Below, piece by piece: positions 15,670 through 23,445 of a stretch of 57,803 nt of DNA. Below the pieces are notes generated by a model. It was given only the letters and a program-made list of their open reading frames with translations. It was not told where the DNA came from and searched no databases. Each line of letters starts with the position of its first letter. Positions within the stretch are counted from its first letter, which is position 1. Source of the DNA: an uncultured Collinsella sp. (lineage in GTDB: Bacteria > Actinomycetota > Coriobacteriia > Coriobacteriales > Coriobacteriaceae); contig CAADVS010000080.1 in assembly GCA_900752545.1 (NCBI GenBank), forward strand, positions 1-57,803. The letters run 5' to 3'. The translations under genes were made by a program, and so were the position numbers.

Positions 15670-16860
15670 ATGGCCAAAGAGAAGTTTGAGCGCACTAAGC
15701 CGCATGTTAACATCGGCACCATTGGTCACGTCGACCACGGCAAGACCACGCTGACCGCTGCCATCACCAAGGTTCTCTCCGAGACCGAGGGCTGCAAGGC
15801 TGACTTCACTGCGTTCGAGAACATCGACAAGGCTCCCGAGGAGCGCGAGCGCGGCATTACGATCTCCGTCTCCCACGTTGAGTACGAGACCGCTGCCCGT
15901 CACTACGCTCACGTTGACTGCCCGGGCCACGCTGACTACGTCAAGAACATGATCTCCGGCGCTGCTCAGATGGACGGCGCTATCCTGGTTATCGCCGCTA
16001 CCGACGGCCCCATGGCTCAGACCCGCGAGCACATCCTGCTCGCCCGTCAGGTCGGCGTTCCCTACATCGTCGTCTTCCTGAACAAGTGCGACATGGTCGA
16101 CGATGACGAGCTCATCGACCTCGTCGAGATGGAGACCCGTGAGCTCCTCTCCGAGTACGATTTCCCCGGCGACGACATCCCCGTCATCCGTGGTTCCGCT
16201 CTGGGCGCTCTCGAGGGCGACGCCAAGTGGATGGACGCTATCCGCGAGCTCATGAAGGCCGTCGACGAGTACATCCCGACGCCTGCTCGTAACAACGACC
16301 TCCCGTTCCTGATGGCCGTTGAGGACGTTATGACCATCTCCGGCCGTGGTACCGTTGCTACCGGCCGTGTCGAGCGCGGTGAGCTCAAGCTCAACGAGCC
16401 CGTCGAGATCGTCGGCATCAAGGATACCCAGAACACCGTCGTTACCGGTATCGAGATGTTCCGTAAGTCCATGGACTTCTGCGAGGCTGGCGACAACGTC
16501 GGTCTGCTGCTCCGCGGCATCAAGCGCGAGGACATCGAGCGCGGCCAGGTTCTCTGCAAGCCCGGTTCGGTTACCCCGCACACCAAGTTCACCGGCGAGA
16601 TCTACGTTCTGACCAAGGAGGAGGGCGGCCGTCACACCCCGTTCTTCGATGGTTATCGTCCTCAGTTCTACTTCCGTACCACCGACGTTACCGGTACGGT
16701 CAAGCTCCCCGAGGGCACCGAGATGGCTATGCCTGGTGACCACATCACCATCGAGGGCGACCTCATCCACCCGATCGCCATGGAGGAGGGCCTGCGCTTC
16801 GCTATCCGCGAGGGTGGCCACACCGTCGGTTCGGGCATCGTCTCCACGATCATTGAGTAA
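15670..16860 (+). CDS. tuf: Translation elongation factor Tu
   Basis: 396-residue GTPase that brings aminoacyl-tRNA to the ribosome. G motifs are intact: GHVDHGKT near residue 19, the DCPGH switch II motif, and NKCDMVD. The start at 15670 (MAKEKFERTKPH) has AGAGGAGGG just upstream; an open frame from 15601 is spurious. It is co-transcribed with three upstream tRNAs, an arrangement also seen in other bacteria. It is the only tuf in the window; the str cluster at 54-57 kb lacks the usual copy after fusA. Confidence 0.98.
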   Translation: MAKEKFERTKPHVNIGTIGHVDHGKTTLTAAITKVLSETEGCKADFTAFENIDKAPEERERGITISVSHVEYETAARHYAHVDCPGHADYVKNMISGAAQMDGAILVIAATDGPMAQTREHILLARQVGVPYIVVFLNKCDMVDDDELIDLVEMETRELLSEYDFPGDDIPVIRGSALGALEGDAKWMDAIRELMKAVDEYIPTPARNNDLPFLMAVEDVMTISGRGTVATGRVERGELKLNEPVEIVGIKDTQNTVVTGIEMFRKSMDFCEAGDNVGLLLRGIKREDIERGQVLCKPGSVTPHTKFTGEIYVLTKEEGGRHTPFFDGYRPQFYFRTTDVTGTVKLPEGTEMAMPGDHITIEGDLIHPIAMEEGLRFAIREGGHTVGSGIVSTIIE

Positions 16861-16887
16861 ATTAGCTCTTTGATATAGCTGACTTAG

Positions 16888-16924
16888 AGAACCCGGCACT
16901 TATAGGGGTGCCGGGTTCTTTTCT
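16888..16924 (+). terminator. Terminator after tuf
   Basis: AGAACCCGGCAC (16888-16899) pairs with GTGCCGGGTTCT (16908-16919), then TTTTCT. Confidence 0.93.
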
Positions 16925-17064
16925 GCAATGGATATTGAGCCGTTGCTGGTGTCGAGAGGATTGATAATGGTCCTGGATGCACCGTCGATTAGATCTCGAT
17001 GGCTTCATTGATGTGTTCCAAATATGAATGGATCCACCGAGAACCAATTGACTCGAGGTTTTCA

Positions 17065-17094
17065 TTGACAGCACTTACGTGGAGCTGATAAAGT
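17065..17094 (+). promoter_or_regulatory. Promoter of rpmG-tRNA-Trp-secE-nusG
   Basis: TTGACA (17065-17070), an 18-base spacer, and TAAAGT (17089-17094). The flanking GAGGTTTTCATTGACAGC is almost identical to the block at the tRNA/tuf promoter. Confidence 0.7.
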
Positions 17095-17139
17095 AACAAC
17101 TCGTGCCCGTACGGGGCGGAAATGAAAGGTTCAGGATAC

Positions 17140-17289
17140 ATGCGTACTCTAGTTACTCTTGCGTGCACTGAGTGCAAGCGCCGCAACTATACGACCACCA
17201 AGAACAAGTCGACCATGCCTGATCGTATGGAGATCAAGAAGTATTGCCCCTGGTGCCGTCACCACACGCTGCACAAAGAGACTCGCTAG
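17140..17289 (+). CDS. rpmG: 50S ribosomal protein L33
   Basis: A short 49-residue gene beginning MRTLVTLACTECKRRNY and ending HHTLHKETR. The two Cys pairs, CTEC and CPWC, mark the zinc-binding (C+) form of L33. The length is typical. It lies directly before tRNA-Trp and secE, as in many Firmicutes and actinobacteria. A GAAAGG/CAGGA purine stretch lies upstream of the ATG. This gene is easily missed by length cut-offs. Confidence 0.96.
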   Translation: MRTLVTLACTECKRRNYTTTKNKSTMPDRMEIKKYCPWCRHHTLHKETR

Positions 17290-17302
17290 TCTCTAGTCAC
17301 AT

Positions 17303-17378
17303 ACGCCAGTAGTTCAATTGGTAGAGCATCGGTCTCCAAAACCGAGTGTTGAGGGTTCGAGTCCTTCCTGGCGTGCCA
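17303..17378 (+). tRNA. tRNA-Trp (anticodon CCA)
   Basis: The acceptor ACGCCAG pairs with CTGGCGT. The anticodon loop CTCCAAA gives CCA, the discriminator is G, and CCA is encoded at 17376-17378. Placement between rpmG and secE is conserved in many bacteria. Confidence 0.96.
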
Positions 17379-17387
17379 GTCATTATT

Positions 17388-17420
17388 CCGTAAGCTCCCA
17401 CTTGGGGGCTTACGGTTTAC
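17388..17420 (+). terminator. Hairpin between tRNA-Trp and secE
   Basis: CCGTAAGCTCCCA pairs with TGGGGGCTTACGG around a small loop, followed by only TTTAC. The tail is weak, so it may be a partial terminator or processing signal, letting part of transcription continue into secE. Confidence 0.6.
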
Positions 17421-17454
17421 TCATGTATAAGCGCATTGCGCGGAGGTAACCCAA

Positions 17455-17793
17455 ATGGCCAACAAGAAGAACAAGAAGAAGGCTCAGCAGCCGGCACCTG
17501 CCAACAAAGCTGCCGCCAACTCCAAGGTTGAGGCCAAGAAGGCCGTTGCCAAGAAGAACGAGAAGGCTGCGAAGTCCAAGAAGAACGAGAAGCCTGGTTT
17601 CTTCGCCCGCACCAAGAAGTATTTCGCTTCGGTCAAGTCCGAGATGAAGCGTGTCACGTGGCCCGATAAGAAGGAGCTCGTGAACTACTCGGTCGTCGTT
17701 TGCGCTTCTCTGATCGTCGTCGGCGTCGTCATCGCTCTGCTCGATGCTGGCTTTGGCGAGGCTCTTGCTCTGTTCTCTGGATTGAGGGGCTAA
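17455..17793 (+). CDS. secE: Preprotein translocase subunit SecE
   Basis: Single-span subunit of the SecYEG channel, 112 residues. A very Lys/Ala-rich N-terminal extension (about 1-50) precedes the conserved amphipathic segment YFASVKSEMKRVTWPDKKEL. One transmembrane helix follows (VVVCASLIVVGVVIALLDAGF). The core is the usual short Gram-positive type; the charged extension roughly doubles its size. CGGAGG lies upstream of the ATG. The nusG ATG follows after three bases, a near-universal pairing. Confidence 0.95.
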   Translation: MANKKNKKKAQQPAPANKAAANSKVEAKKAVAKKNEKAAKSKKNEKPGFFARTKKYFASVKSEMKRVTWPDKKELVNYSVVVCASLIVVGVVIALLDAGFGEALALFSGLRG

Positions 17794-17796
17794 ACC

Positions 17797-18333
17797 ATGT
17801 CTAAGCGTTGGTACGTCGTTCACACTTACTCTGGATACGAGAACCGCGTTAAGTCCGATCTCGAGCATCGCATCGAGACTATGGGCATGCAGGACCGTAT
17901 CTTTGATATCGAGATTCCTATGGAGCGCGTCACCGAGATTAAAGAGGGTGGCAAGCGTGAGACCAAGGATTCCAAGATCTTCCCGGGTTATGTCCTGGTC
18001 CGCATGGAGATGGATGACGATGCTTGGACGTGTGTTCGTAACACGCCCGGCGTCACCGGTTTCCTAGGCGGCAACGGCAAGCCCGCTCCGCTTTCCCGCG
18101 ACGAGTACAACAAGATGACTCGTCGTCCCGGTAAGGGCGATTCGCCCAAGCGCACCTCGGTTGATATTGAGGTCGGTACGTCCGTCCGCGTCACCGATGG
18201 CCCGCTTACCGACTTTGATGGCAAGGTCTCCGAGGTTAACACCGAGGCTGGCAAGCTCAAGGTCACGCTGATGATCTTTGGCCGCGAGACGCCGGTCGAG
18301 CTCGACTTTAACCAGGTCGCTGTCATCGCTTAA
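17797..18333 (+). CDS. nusG: Transcription termination/antitermination factor NusG
   Basis: 178 residues. The NGN domain starts KRWYVVHTYSGYENRVKSDL and includes the EIKEGGK and FPGYVLVRM motifs. The KOW domain is at the C-terminus (GTSVRVTDGPLTDFDGKVSEV). NusG binds the RNA polymerase clamp and links it to the ribosome or Rho. It is coupled to secE. The next gene, rplK, follows after 120 bases with no strong terminator. Confidence 0.96.
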   Translation: MSKRWYVVHTYSGYENRVKSDLEHRIETMGMQDRIFDIEIPMERVTEIKEGGKRETKDSKIFPGYVLVRMEMDDDAWTCVRNTPGVTGFLGGNGKPAPLSRDEYNKMTRRPGKGDSPKRTSVDIEVGTSVRVTDGPLTDFDGKVSEVNTEAGKLKVTLMIFGRETPVELDFNQVAVIA

Positions 18334-18453
18334 GTTTTCGTCCGTTCGCGCGAGCGTGCTTCTTCTGTGACTGCTCATCTCAGGAGTGCTTCTAACACGT
18401 GCGTGCTTACGATATAGCAAGTACTTCACACTCGTGATTCGAAAGGAATGACC

Positions 18454-18882
18454 ATGGCTGAGAAGAAGGTTGCCAACGTCATTAAGCTCCAGATTCCTGC
18501 TGGTGCAGCTAACCCCGCTCCTCCCGTCGGCCCCGCCCTGGGCGCAGCTGGCGTGAACATCATGCAGTTCTGCCAGGCCTTTAACGCCGAGACGCAGGAC
18601 AAGAAGGGCGACATCATCCCCGTTGAGATCACTGTCTTCGAGGATAAGTCCTTCTCCTTCATCACCAAGACCCCGCCGGCGGCTCACCTCATCAAGAAGG
18701 AGCTGAACCTCAAGTCTGGTTCCGCTAAGCCCCAGGCCGACAAGGTTGGTCAGCTCTCCCAGGAGCAGCTCACCAAGATCGCCGAGATCAAGATGCCGGA
18801 CCTCAATGCCAACGACATTGACGCCGCCAAGAAGATCATCGCCGGTACCGCCCGTTCCATGGGCGTCACCATCGCTGAGTAG
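18454..18882 (+). CDS. rplK: 50S ribosomal protein L11
   Basis: 142 residues beginning MAEKKVANVIKLQIPAG; the start at 18454 is chosen because GAAAGGA lies at the right distance, and an ATG six bases earlier is too close. The motifs PAPPVGPALGAAGVNI and the C-terminal RNA-binding domain (IAGTARSMGV) are typical. L11 forms part of the GTPase-associated centre. It is followed by rplA after 117 bases that contain a small GTGTGC/GCACAC hairpin. Confidence 0.97.
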   Translation: MAEKKVANVIKLQIPAGAANPAPPVGPALGAAGVNIMQFCQAFNAETQDKKGDIIPVEITVFEDKSFSFITKTPPAAHLIKKELNLKSGSAKPQADKVGQLSQEQLTKIAEIKMPDLNANDIDAAKKIIAGTARSMGVTIAE

Positions 18883-18999
18883 CGATTTCTTTTGGTAACG
18901 ACGGATGCTCCAACCGGGGCGCCCGTTAAATGTGTGCAATAGGGCACACGATACGATGTGGGAGGGCTCGCGCCCGTTTAACCACAGGAGGTAATGCAC

Positions 19000-19707
19000 A
19001 TGGCTAAGCATGGTAAGAGCTATAACGCCGCTGCCGAGAAGATCGACCGCGCCACGCTCTACACCCCCCTTCAGGCTGCCAAGCTCATCAAGGAGCTCGA
19101 CACCGCCAAGTTCGACGAGACCGTCGAGGCCCACTTCCGTCTGGGCGTCGATACTCGTAAGGCCGACCAGAACATCCGCGGCTCCATCTCCCTGCCCCAC
19201 GGCACCGGCAAGACCGTTCGTGTTGCCGTCTTCGCCGAGGGCGAGAAGGCCCGCGAGGCCGAGGCTGCCGGCGCCGACATCATCGGTTCCGACGAGCTCG
19301 TCGCCCAGATTCAGAAGGGCGAGATCAACTTCGACGCCGCTATCGCTACGCCGAACATGATGGCCAAGGTTGGCCGCATCGGTAAGATCCTTGGTCCCCG
19401 TGGCCTCATGCCGAACCCCAAGCTCGGCACCGTGACCATGGACGTCGCCAAGATGGTCTCCGAGCTCAAGGCCGGCCGCGTTGAGTATCGCGCCGACCGC
19501 TACGGCATCTGCCACGTGCCCCTGGGCAAGAAGTCCTTCTCCGAGCAGCAGCTCGTCGAGAACTACGCTGCCCTGTACACCGAGATCCTGCGCGTCAAGC
19601 CCTCTTCTGCTAAGGGCAAGTACGTTAAGTCCGTCTCCGTGTCTTCCACCATGGGCCCTGGCATCAAGGTTGATCCCGCTATCCAGCGCGACTTCCTGGC
19701 TGAGTAA
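19000..19707 (+). CDS. rplA: 50S ribosomal protein L1
   Basis: 235 residues beginning MAKHGKSYNAAAEKID. AGGAGGT lies seven bases before the ATG at 19000; the in-frame ATG at 18994 overlaps the spacing region. The RNA-binding motif region PHGTGKTVRVAVF and the LGPRGLMPNPKLGTVT segment are conserved. In most bacteria rplJ-rplL would follow directly; here a strong terminator and 22 kb of other genes intervene. Confidence 0.97.
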   Translation: MAKHGKSYNAAAEKIDRATLYTPLQAAKLIKELDTAKFDETVEAHFRLGVDTRKADQNIRGSISLPHGTGKTVRVAVFAEGEKAREAEAAGADIIGSDELVAQIQKGEINFDAAIATPNMMAKVGRIGKILGPRGLMPNPKLGTVTMDVAKMVSELKAGRVEYRADRYGICHVPLGKKSFSEQQLVENYAALYTEILRVKPSSAKGKYVKSVSVSSTMGPGIKVDPAIQRDFLAE

Positions 19708-19743
19708 CTTTTAGTTACTGCCTGAGCAAAGCAAGCATTGCTA

Positions 19744-19785
19744 AAGAAACCCGGTTCCGCCCCGCGCAGGACCGGGTTTCTTGCT
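19744..19785 (+). terminator. Terminator after rplA
   Basis: AAGAAACCCGGT (19744-19755) pairs with ACCGGGTTTCTT (19771-19782). The stem is strong and ends in a short T run. Confidence 0.85.
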
Positions 19786-19798
19786 ATCGCGTCAAAAC

Positions 19799-19831
19799 TA
19801 CCTCAAAGGGGACAGTGTCCCCTTTGAGGTA
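19799..19831 (-). repeat. GGGACAG-family hairpin repeat, copy A
   Basis: A perfect 33-base palindrome: 16-bp arms of TACCTCAAAGGGGACA type around one base. It begins right after the stop codon of the minus-strand phosphoesterase. It shares the AAAGGGGACAG core with copies at 22511, 25535, 25589 and 52222. Confidence 0.8.
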
Positions 19832-19832
19832 A

Positions 19833-20543
19833 TTACCAGGGTGTTCTAGCGGTTGAGGACTCGATAGCCTCGTGGCGCTTGAGTTCGCGACGCATGGTTT
19901 GCGAATTGAGCCAGGCTGCCTGCCAGCCACGGATGGGGTAGCGCGCTTCGTCCAGCTCAAACTGCGTATAGCCGCAGGCGTTGATGATCGTTGCCCCGCA
20001 TGCGTGCTGACGCTCACGTTGAAAGTCGCGACCATAGCATTGGTGCACATGCCCGTGCACCATGTAGTCGGGATTCCAGGACTCGAGCGCTGTGTTAAAG
20101 CATTTGAATCCTCGATGTGGCAGATCGTCCAGATCGCCCTCGCCGGCGGCGGGCGCATGGGTGAGCAAGATGTCGCAGCCACCGACCATCCTCACTTTAC
20201 GAGACAGCTTGCGCACGCGCTTGGCCATCTCGCGCTCGGTGTACATGTTGGCGCCATCTCGATAGCGCATGGAGCCGCCAAGGCCTGCAATGCGGACGCC
20301 GCGGTACACGTAGACAGCGTCTTCGACACAGATGCAGCCACCTGGTGCATGACGCGCATAGCGGTCATCGTGATTGCCTCGCACGTAGATGAGCGGTCTG
20401 TTGATGACCGTGACCAAAAACTCAAGATAGTCCGGGTCCAGATCACCAGCGGACAAAATCAGGTCGACACCCTCAAAGCGTTCTTTGCGAAAGCACTCCC
20501 AAAGGCATCGTTCTTCGGTATCGGCTATGGCAAGGATTTTCAT
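19833..20543 (-). CDS. Calcineurin-like metallophosphoesterase
   Basis: 236 residues with the metallophosphoesterase motifs in order: ADTEE near residue 7, GDLD near 33, GNHDDR near 57, THAP near 130, and GHVH near 164. The usual first DxH motif reads DTE here, so one metal ligand differs from the textbook pattern. The start ATG overlaps the stop of the upstream fusion gene (ATGA), so the two are translationally coupled. The enzyme is cytosolic and its substrate is unknown. Coupling to a nucleoside-binding-like protein suggests a nucleotide, but that is inference. Confidence 0.85.
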   Translation of the reverse strand: MKILAIADTEERCLWECFRKERFEGVDLILSAGDLDPDYLEFLVTVINRPLIYVRGNHDDRYARHAPGGCICVEDAVYVYRGVRIAGLGGSMRYRDGANMYTEREMAKRVRKLSRKVRMVGGCDILLTHAPAAGEGDLDDLPHRGFKCFNTALESWNPDYMVHGHVHQCYGRDFQRERQHACGATIINACGYTQFELDEARYPIRGWQAAWLNSQTMRRELKRHEAIESSTARTPW

Positions 20544-22456
20544 AGGGCGCGGACCTTCGGCTCATCGTCGGGCTGCGGAATGGTGCCCACCACGTTGTCT
20601 GCCAGCCAGTCCATCTCGACGATTTGCGTGCTCGGCAGCGGGGGAAAGCCTTCGATCTGCACCACGCCGTCTTGGCTATGGAGCTCGCCGCCAAATGGAT
20701 TGATGGAGCCCTCGACAATGCCATTGCGCAGTAGCTGAACGAGCTTGCGCGTCTGATAGGGCAGGCCTGGAGCGTAGCGAATATCGATAACGCCCGAACT
20801 CATGCCATACCAGTAGTTGACGGCGCGAACCTGGTTGTCGTCACTGGTCTCATCCCAGGTGCCATGCAGCAGGCTTCGCACGATAAGCTCGTAGTAACGG
20901 CCCCAGTTCCATACCGGCATGGCAATGCCGGCAACCTTGCCATCGACCAAGCGGTGGAGTCCGTAGGCCGTGGGGTCTTCGAGCGGCTTTGACATGTCGG
21001 CGCCGGACATGACGCTTACACCTTCGCGGCGCATGGCCTCGGCAAGGCCTCCGGCGGGCACATCGCCCCAGGTCAGGATTATTTGCGCACGGGGGTCGAG
21101 CAGCGAGGCACCGATAGCGAAGGCATTGATTTCACTGAGTGCGCCCGAGGCGAAGACCGACGCGTGGTAACCGATGCGGTGGTTGTCCGCCATGCTGGCG
21201 GCAAGGGCGCCCAGGAGGAACTTGGCCTCGTACATCTTGCCAAAGTACGAACGGACGCTTTGATGGGGAAGGCCGATAGAGCAGTTGAGGAACCGAACCT
21301 GGGGATACTCAACGGCAGCCCTGAGCGTGTATTCCATCAGGCGGTGCGAGGTCGAGAAGATGACGCTGTCTCCATGTTTGACAGCCGTTTCCACGGCGGC
21401 GTAGAACACGTCCGGATCGTGGCAGTCCTCAAACGCCTCGGTGCGCACGATACCGCCAAAGTGCTTATCGAGATACTGACGCCCTTGGTCGTGCAGGCTG
21501 TCCCAGCTCGACGTCGCACAGGGGAACTCATGGATAAAGGCGATGCGCAGGGGATTGTCCGCCGAATAGACGGTCTTGCCCATAAAGAAGTTGAGCACGC
21601 CGGAGGTGGACTTGGCGGTCGACTCTTCCTCATCGACGCTCGGTGCTTCGACAAGATCGACCTTGTCCTCGTTATTTTTGCCGGCAATGACCAGCTCACG
21701 CCAAATCTTACACAGGCGGTTTACGACGATATCCGTCGGCGTATCCAGCAGGCGGTCCTGGTTGTACACATTGAGGTAGACGAGCATGGCGTCGGCGGGC
21801 GTAATGTCCAGGTGGTCGCCACCCGCGCGAAGGTAGGCGCGCTTAAAGAGCAGGAAGGTGTGGCGCAGGTAGTCGACCTTTTTCTGCGGCCATTTTTCGA
21901 TAAGGTCCTGACCGAGCATCTTGGCGAGCGTCTCGTAGCTTCCCTCGCGCGAGAACTCGATCTCGTATAGGGGGCAGACGCGCCAAAACGCGCAGAACTC
22001 ACCGTACAGGCGGCTTTCGACGGAATCCCATGTGCCGGGGTAGAGACGGGTGACCTTGGCCGAAACCGTCGGGGCGTCCAGGAATTTGAGGACACTGACG
22101 CGTTTGTTGCCTTCCTGGACATAGAACCGATGCATGAACTCGGTGACGATGATGGGGTCGCGATATCCCTCGGTTACCTGGATGTCGTAGAGGTTGGACC
22201 ACTTGCGGGCGAACTCGGTGCCAAACGGCAGTAGGGGCATAAAGTTGCATGAAAAGGCGGACTGACGGCCCTTGGTAACCGTACCGACGACCATTTCGAG
22301 CGGAATGTCTCTCAGGCCGACATTCTCTCGCTGGCCTAAGGGGAGCTGGGCAACCAAGCTATCGAGGTCCGTGAGGTACGGATACTCGCTTTGACTAATG
22401 GCGCGTCGACGTCCTTGCTCGCCGCGCTTGCGTGCTTGACGGTAGGCCTCTTCCAT
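20540..22456 (-). CDS. ParB-like domain fused to a BMP/PnrA-type binding domain, cytoplasmic
   Basis: A 638-residue protein without signal peptide or lipobox. Residues about 48-135 contain a ParB/sulfiredoxin-like segment, with FYVQEGNKRVSVLKFL at 111-126 resembling the EGN-R nucleotide-binding turn. A helical middle (135-265) follows. Residues about 302-560 read as a basic-membrane-protein (PnrA-like) periplasmic-binding fold: PLRIAFIHEF, ...DQGRQYLDKHFG, GKMYEAKFLLGALAASM, and GYHASVFASGALSEINAFAIGA. BMP proteins normally sit outside the cell and feed purine nucleosides to ABC permeases; this one should be intracellular and has no permease next to it. It is coupled to the phosphoesterase. 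AAGGGAG lies seven bases before the ATG. Sensor or enzyme roles are both possible. Confidence 0.75.
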   Translation of the reverse strand: MEEAYRQARKRGEQGRRRAISQSEYPYLTDLDSLVAQLPLGQRENVGLRDIPLEMVVGTVTKGRQSAFSCNFMPLLPFGTEFARKWSNLYDIQVTEGYRDPIIVTEFMHRFYVQEGNKRVSVLKFLDAPTVSAKVTRLYPGTWDSVESRLYGEFCAFWRVCPLYEIEFSREGSYETLAKMLGQDLIEKWPQKKVDYLRHTFLLFKRAYLRAGGDHLDITPADAMLVYLNVYNQDRLLDTPTDIVVNRLCKIWRELVIAGKNNEDKVDLVEAPSVDEEESTAKSTSGVLNFFMGKTVYSADNPLRIAFIHEFPCATSSWDSLHDQGRQYLDKHFGGIVRTEAFEDCHDPDVFYAAVETAVKHGDSVIFSTSHRLMEYTLRAAVEYPQVRFLNCSIGLPHQSVRSYFGKMYEAKFLLGALAASMADNHRIGYHASVFASGALSEINAFAIGASLLDPRAQIILTWGDVPAGGLAEAMRREGVSVMSGADMSKPLEDPTAYGLHRLVDGKVAGIAMPVWNWGRYYELIVRSLLHGTWDETSDDNQVRAVNYWYGMSSGVIDIRYAPGLPYQTRKLVQLLRNGIVEGSINPFGGELHSQDGVVQIEGFPPLPSTQIVEMDWLADNVVGTIPQPDDEPKVRAL

Positions 22457-22510
22457 GATGTTGCTCCCTTAGTCGTTTAAACAACTATATGAACCATGGT
22501 ACCACGAATG

Positions 22511-22551
22511 AAAACCACAACAAAGGTGCCTGTCCCCTTTGTGGTGGTTTA
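22511..22551 (-). repeat. GGGACAG-family hairpin repeat, copy B
   Basis: AAACCACAACAAAGG (22512-22526) pairs with CCTTTGTGGTGGTTT (22536-22550), one mismatch. On the minus strand the mscS stop codon TAA is the first three bases of the repeat, and it ends in GGTTTTC. A terminator-like role is plausible. Confidence 0.75.
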
Positions 22552-23316
22552 GGCAATGATGGGGGCGATGGCGCGGATGCAGGCGTCGGCAGCGGTGAAA
22601 GTGGTGCTGTCGTCGCTGACGATAAAGATGATCTTGCCCTTAATGCCAAAGTCGCCGATCTCGCTAAAGAGCACATACGGCTCCTTGTCAAAGCCCGAGA
22701 TGGGAAGCACGGCGGCCTTGGTGGCGCTGGTCAGCTCGTCTGCCAGCGCGTCGAGCGAGGCCCACTTGGACGTGTCCTTTACGGCAACGGGCACAGCCAC
22801 GCGCCCAAAGGGCATCAAATGCACGAGCGTGTTCTTGGAGATGTTGGAGTTGGGGACGATGATGGTCTGCCCGCAGGCATCTTCGATGGTCGTGTGGCGC
22901 CAGGTGATGTCCTGGACCACGCCCGACACGCCGCCGACCTCGATATTGTCGCCAGGCTTGATGATGCCCATAAACGTAACCTGCATGCCGCCAATAAGGT
23001 TTGACAGCGTGTCCTGAAAGCCGAGCGAGATGGCGATGCCGCCGACGCCAAGAGCGGCGACGAGCGCGTTTGCGTTAATGCCAAAGCAATTGTCGAGGAT
23101 AAAGCTGCCGCCAATCATCCAGATGACGGCGCGCGCGATGTTGATGAAGATACTCGATGCCGGAAGCGGGTTATCGTCTCGGTTAAGCAGATGGTTCAGG
23201 GTCTTGGATACGACCTTGGTGGCGACGGCGGTGCCTATCGCCAAGATGACGGCCCAGATGATGTTGTGGACCCACCGTTGCTCAAAGAAATGAAGAATCG
23301 GCTCAAACAATTCCAT
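22549..23316 (-). CDS. Small-conductance mechanosensitive channel (MscS family)
   Basis: 255 residues. Two or three hydrophobic helices occupy the first 100 residues, followed by the pore-lining TM3 and beta domain. The TM3 segment is ANALVAALGVGGIAISLGFQDTLSNLIGG, rich in packed Gly/Ala as in MscS. A typical GDNIEVGGVSGVVQDITWRHT segment follows. The family opens under membrane tension and releases solutes on osmotic downshock. This is the short form without extra N-terminal helices. A GGAGG-type site precedes the ATG. Separate transcription from the 5'-nucleotidase upstream is suggested by the hairpin at 23361. Confidence 0.93.
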   Translation of the reverse strand: MELFEPILHFFEQRWVHNIIWAVILAIGTAVATKVVSKTLNHLLNRDDNPLPASSIFINIARAVIWMIGGSFILDNCFGINANALVAALGVGGIAISLGFQDTLSNLIGGMQVTFMGIIKPGDNIEVGGVSGVVQDITWRHTTIEDACGQTIIVPNSNISKNTLVHLMPFGRVAVPVAVKDTSKWASLDALADELTSATKAAVLPISGFDKEPYVLFSEIGDFGIKGKIIFIVSDDSTTFTAADACIRAIAPIIA

Positions 23317-23360
23317 GTAGGGAAAACCTCCTTATGATCGTCCAACCATGATACCCACCA

Positions 23361-23394
23361 AGAAGCCCGTCCGATCAAATTCGGACGGGCTTCT
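23361..23394 (-). terminator. Hairpin between 5'-nucleotidase and mscS
   Basis: AGAAGCCCGTCCGA pairs perfectly with TCGGACGGGCTTCT around six bases. The minus-strand tail CTTGGT is poor in T, so termination efficiency is uncertain. Confidence 0.7.
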
Positions 23395-23445
23395 GTGCTC
23401 GATATAAGGTTTACGCGGCGGGGCTGTAAGGCCCGGCGGTGTAGC

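Noticed and set aside
15655..16899. 414-codon minus-strand ORF opposite tuf
   Set aside because: Antisense shadow of tuf; low-complexity Val/Asp/Leu translation with no motifs.
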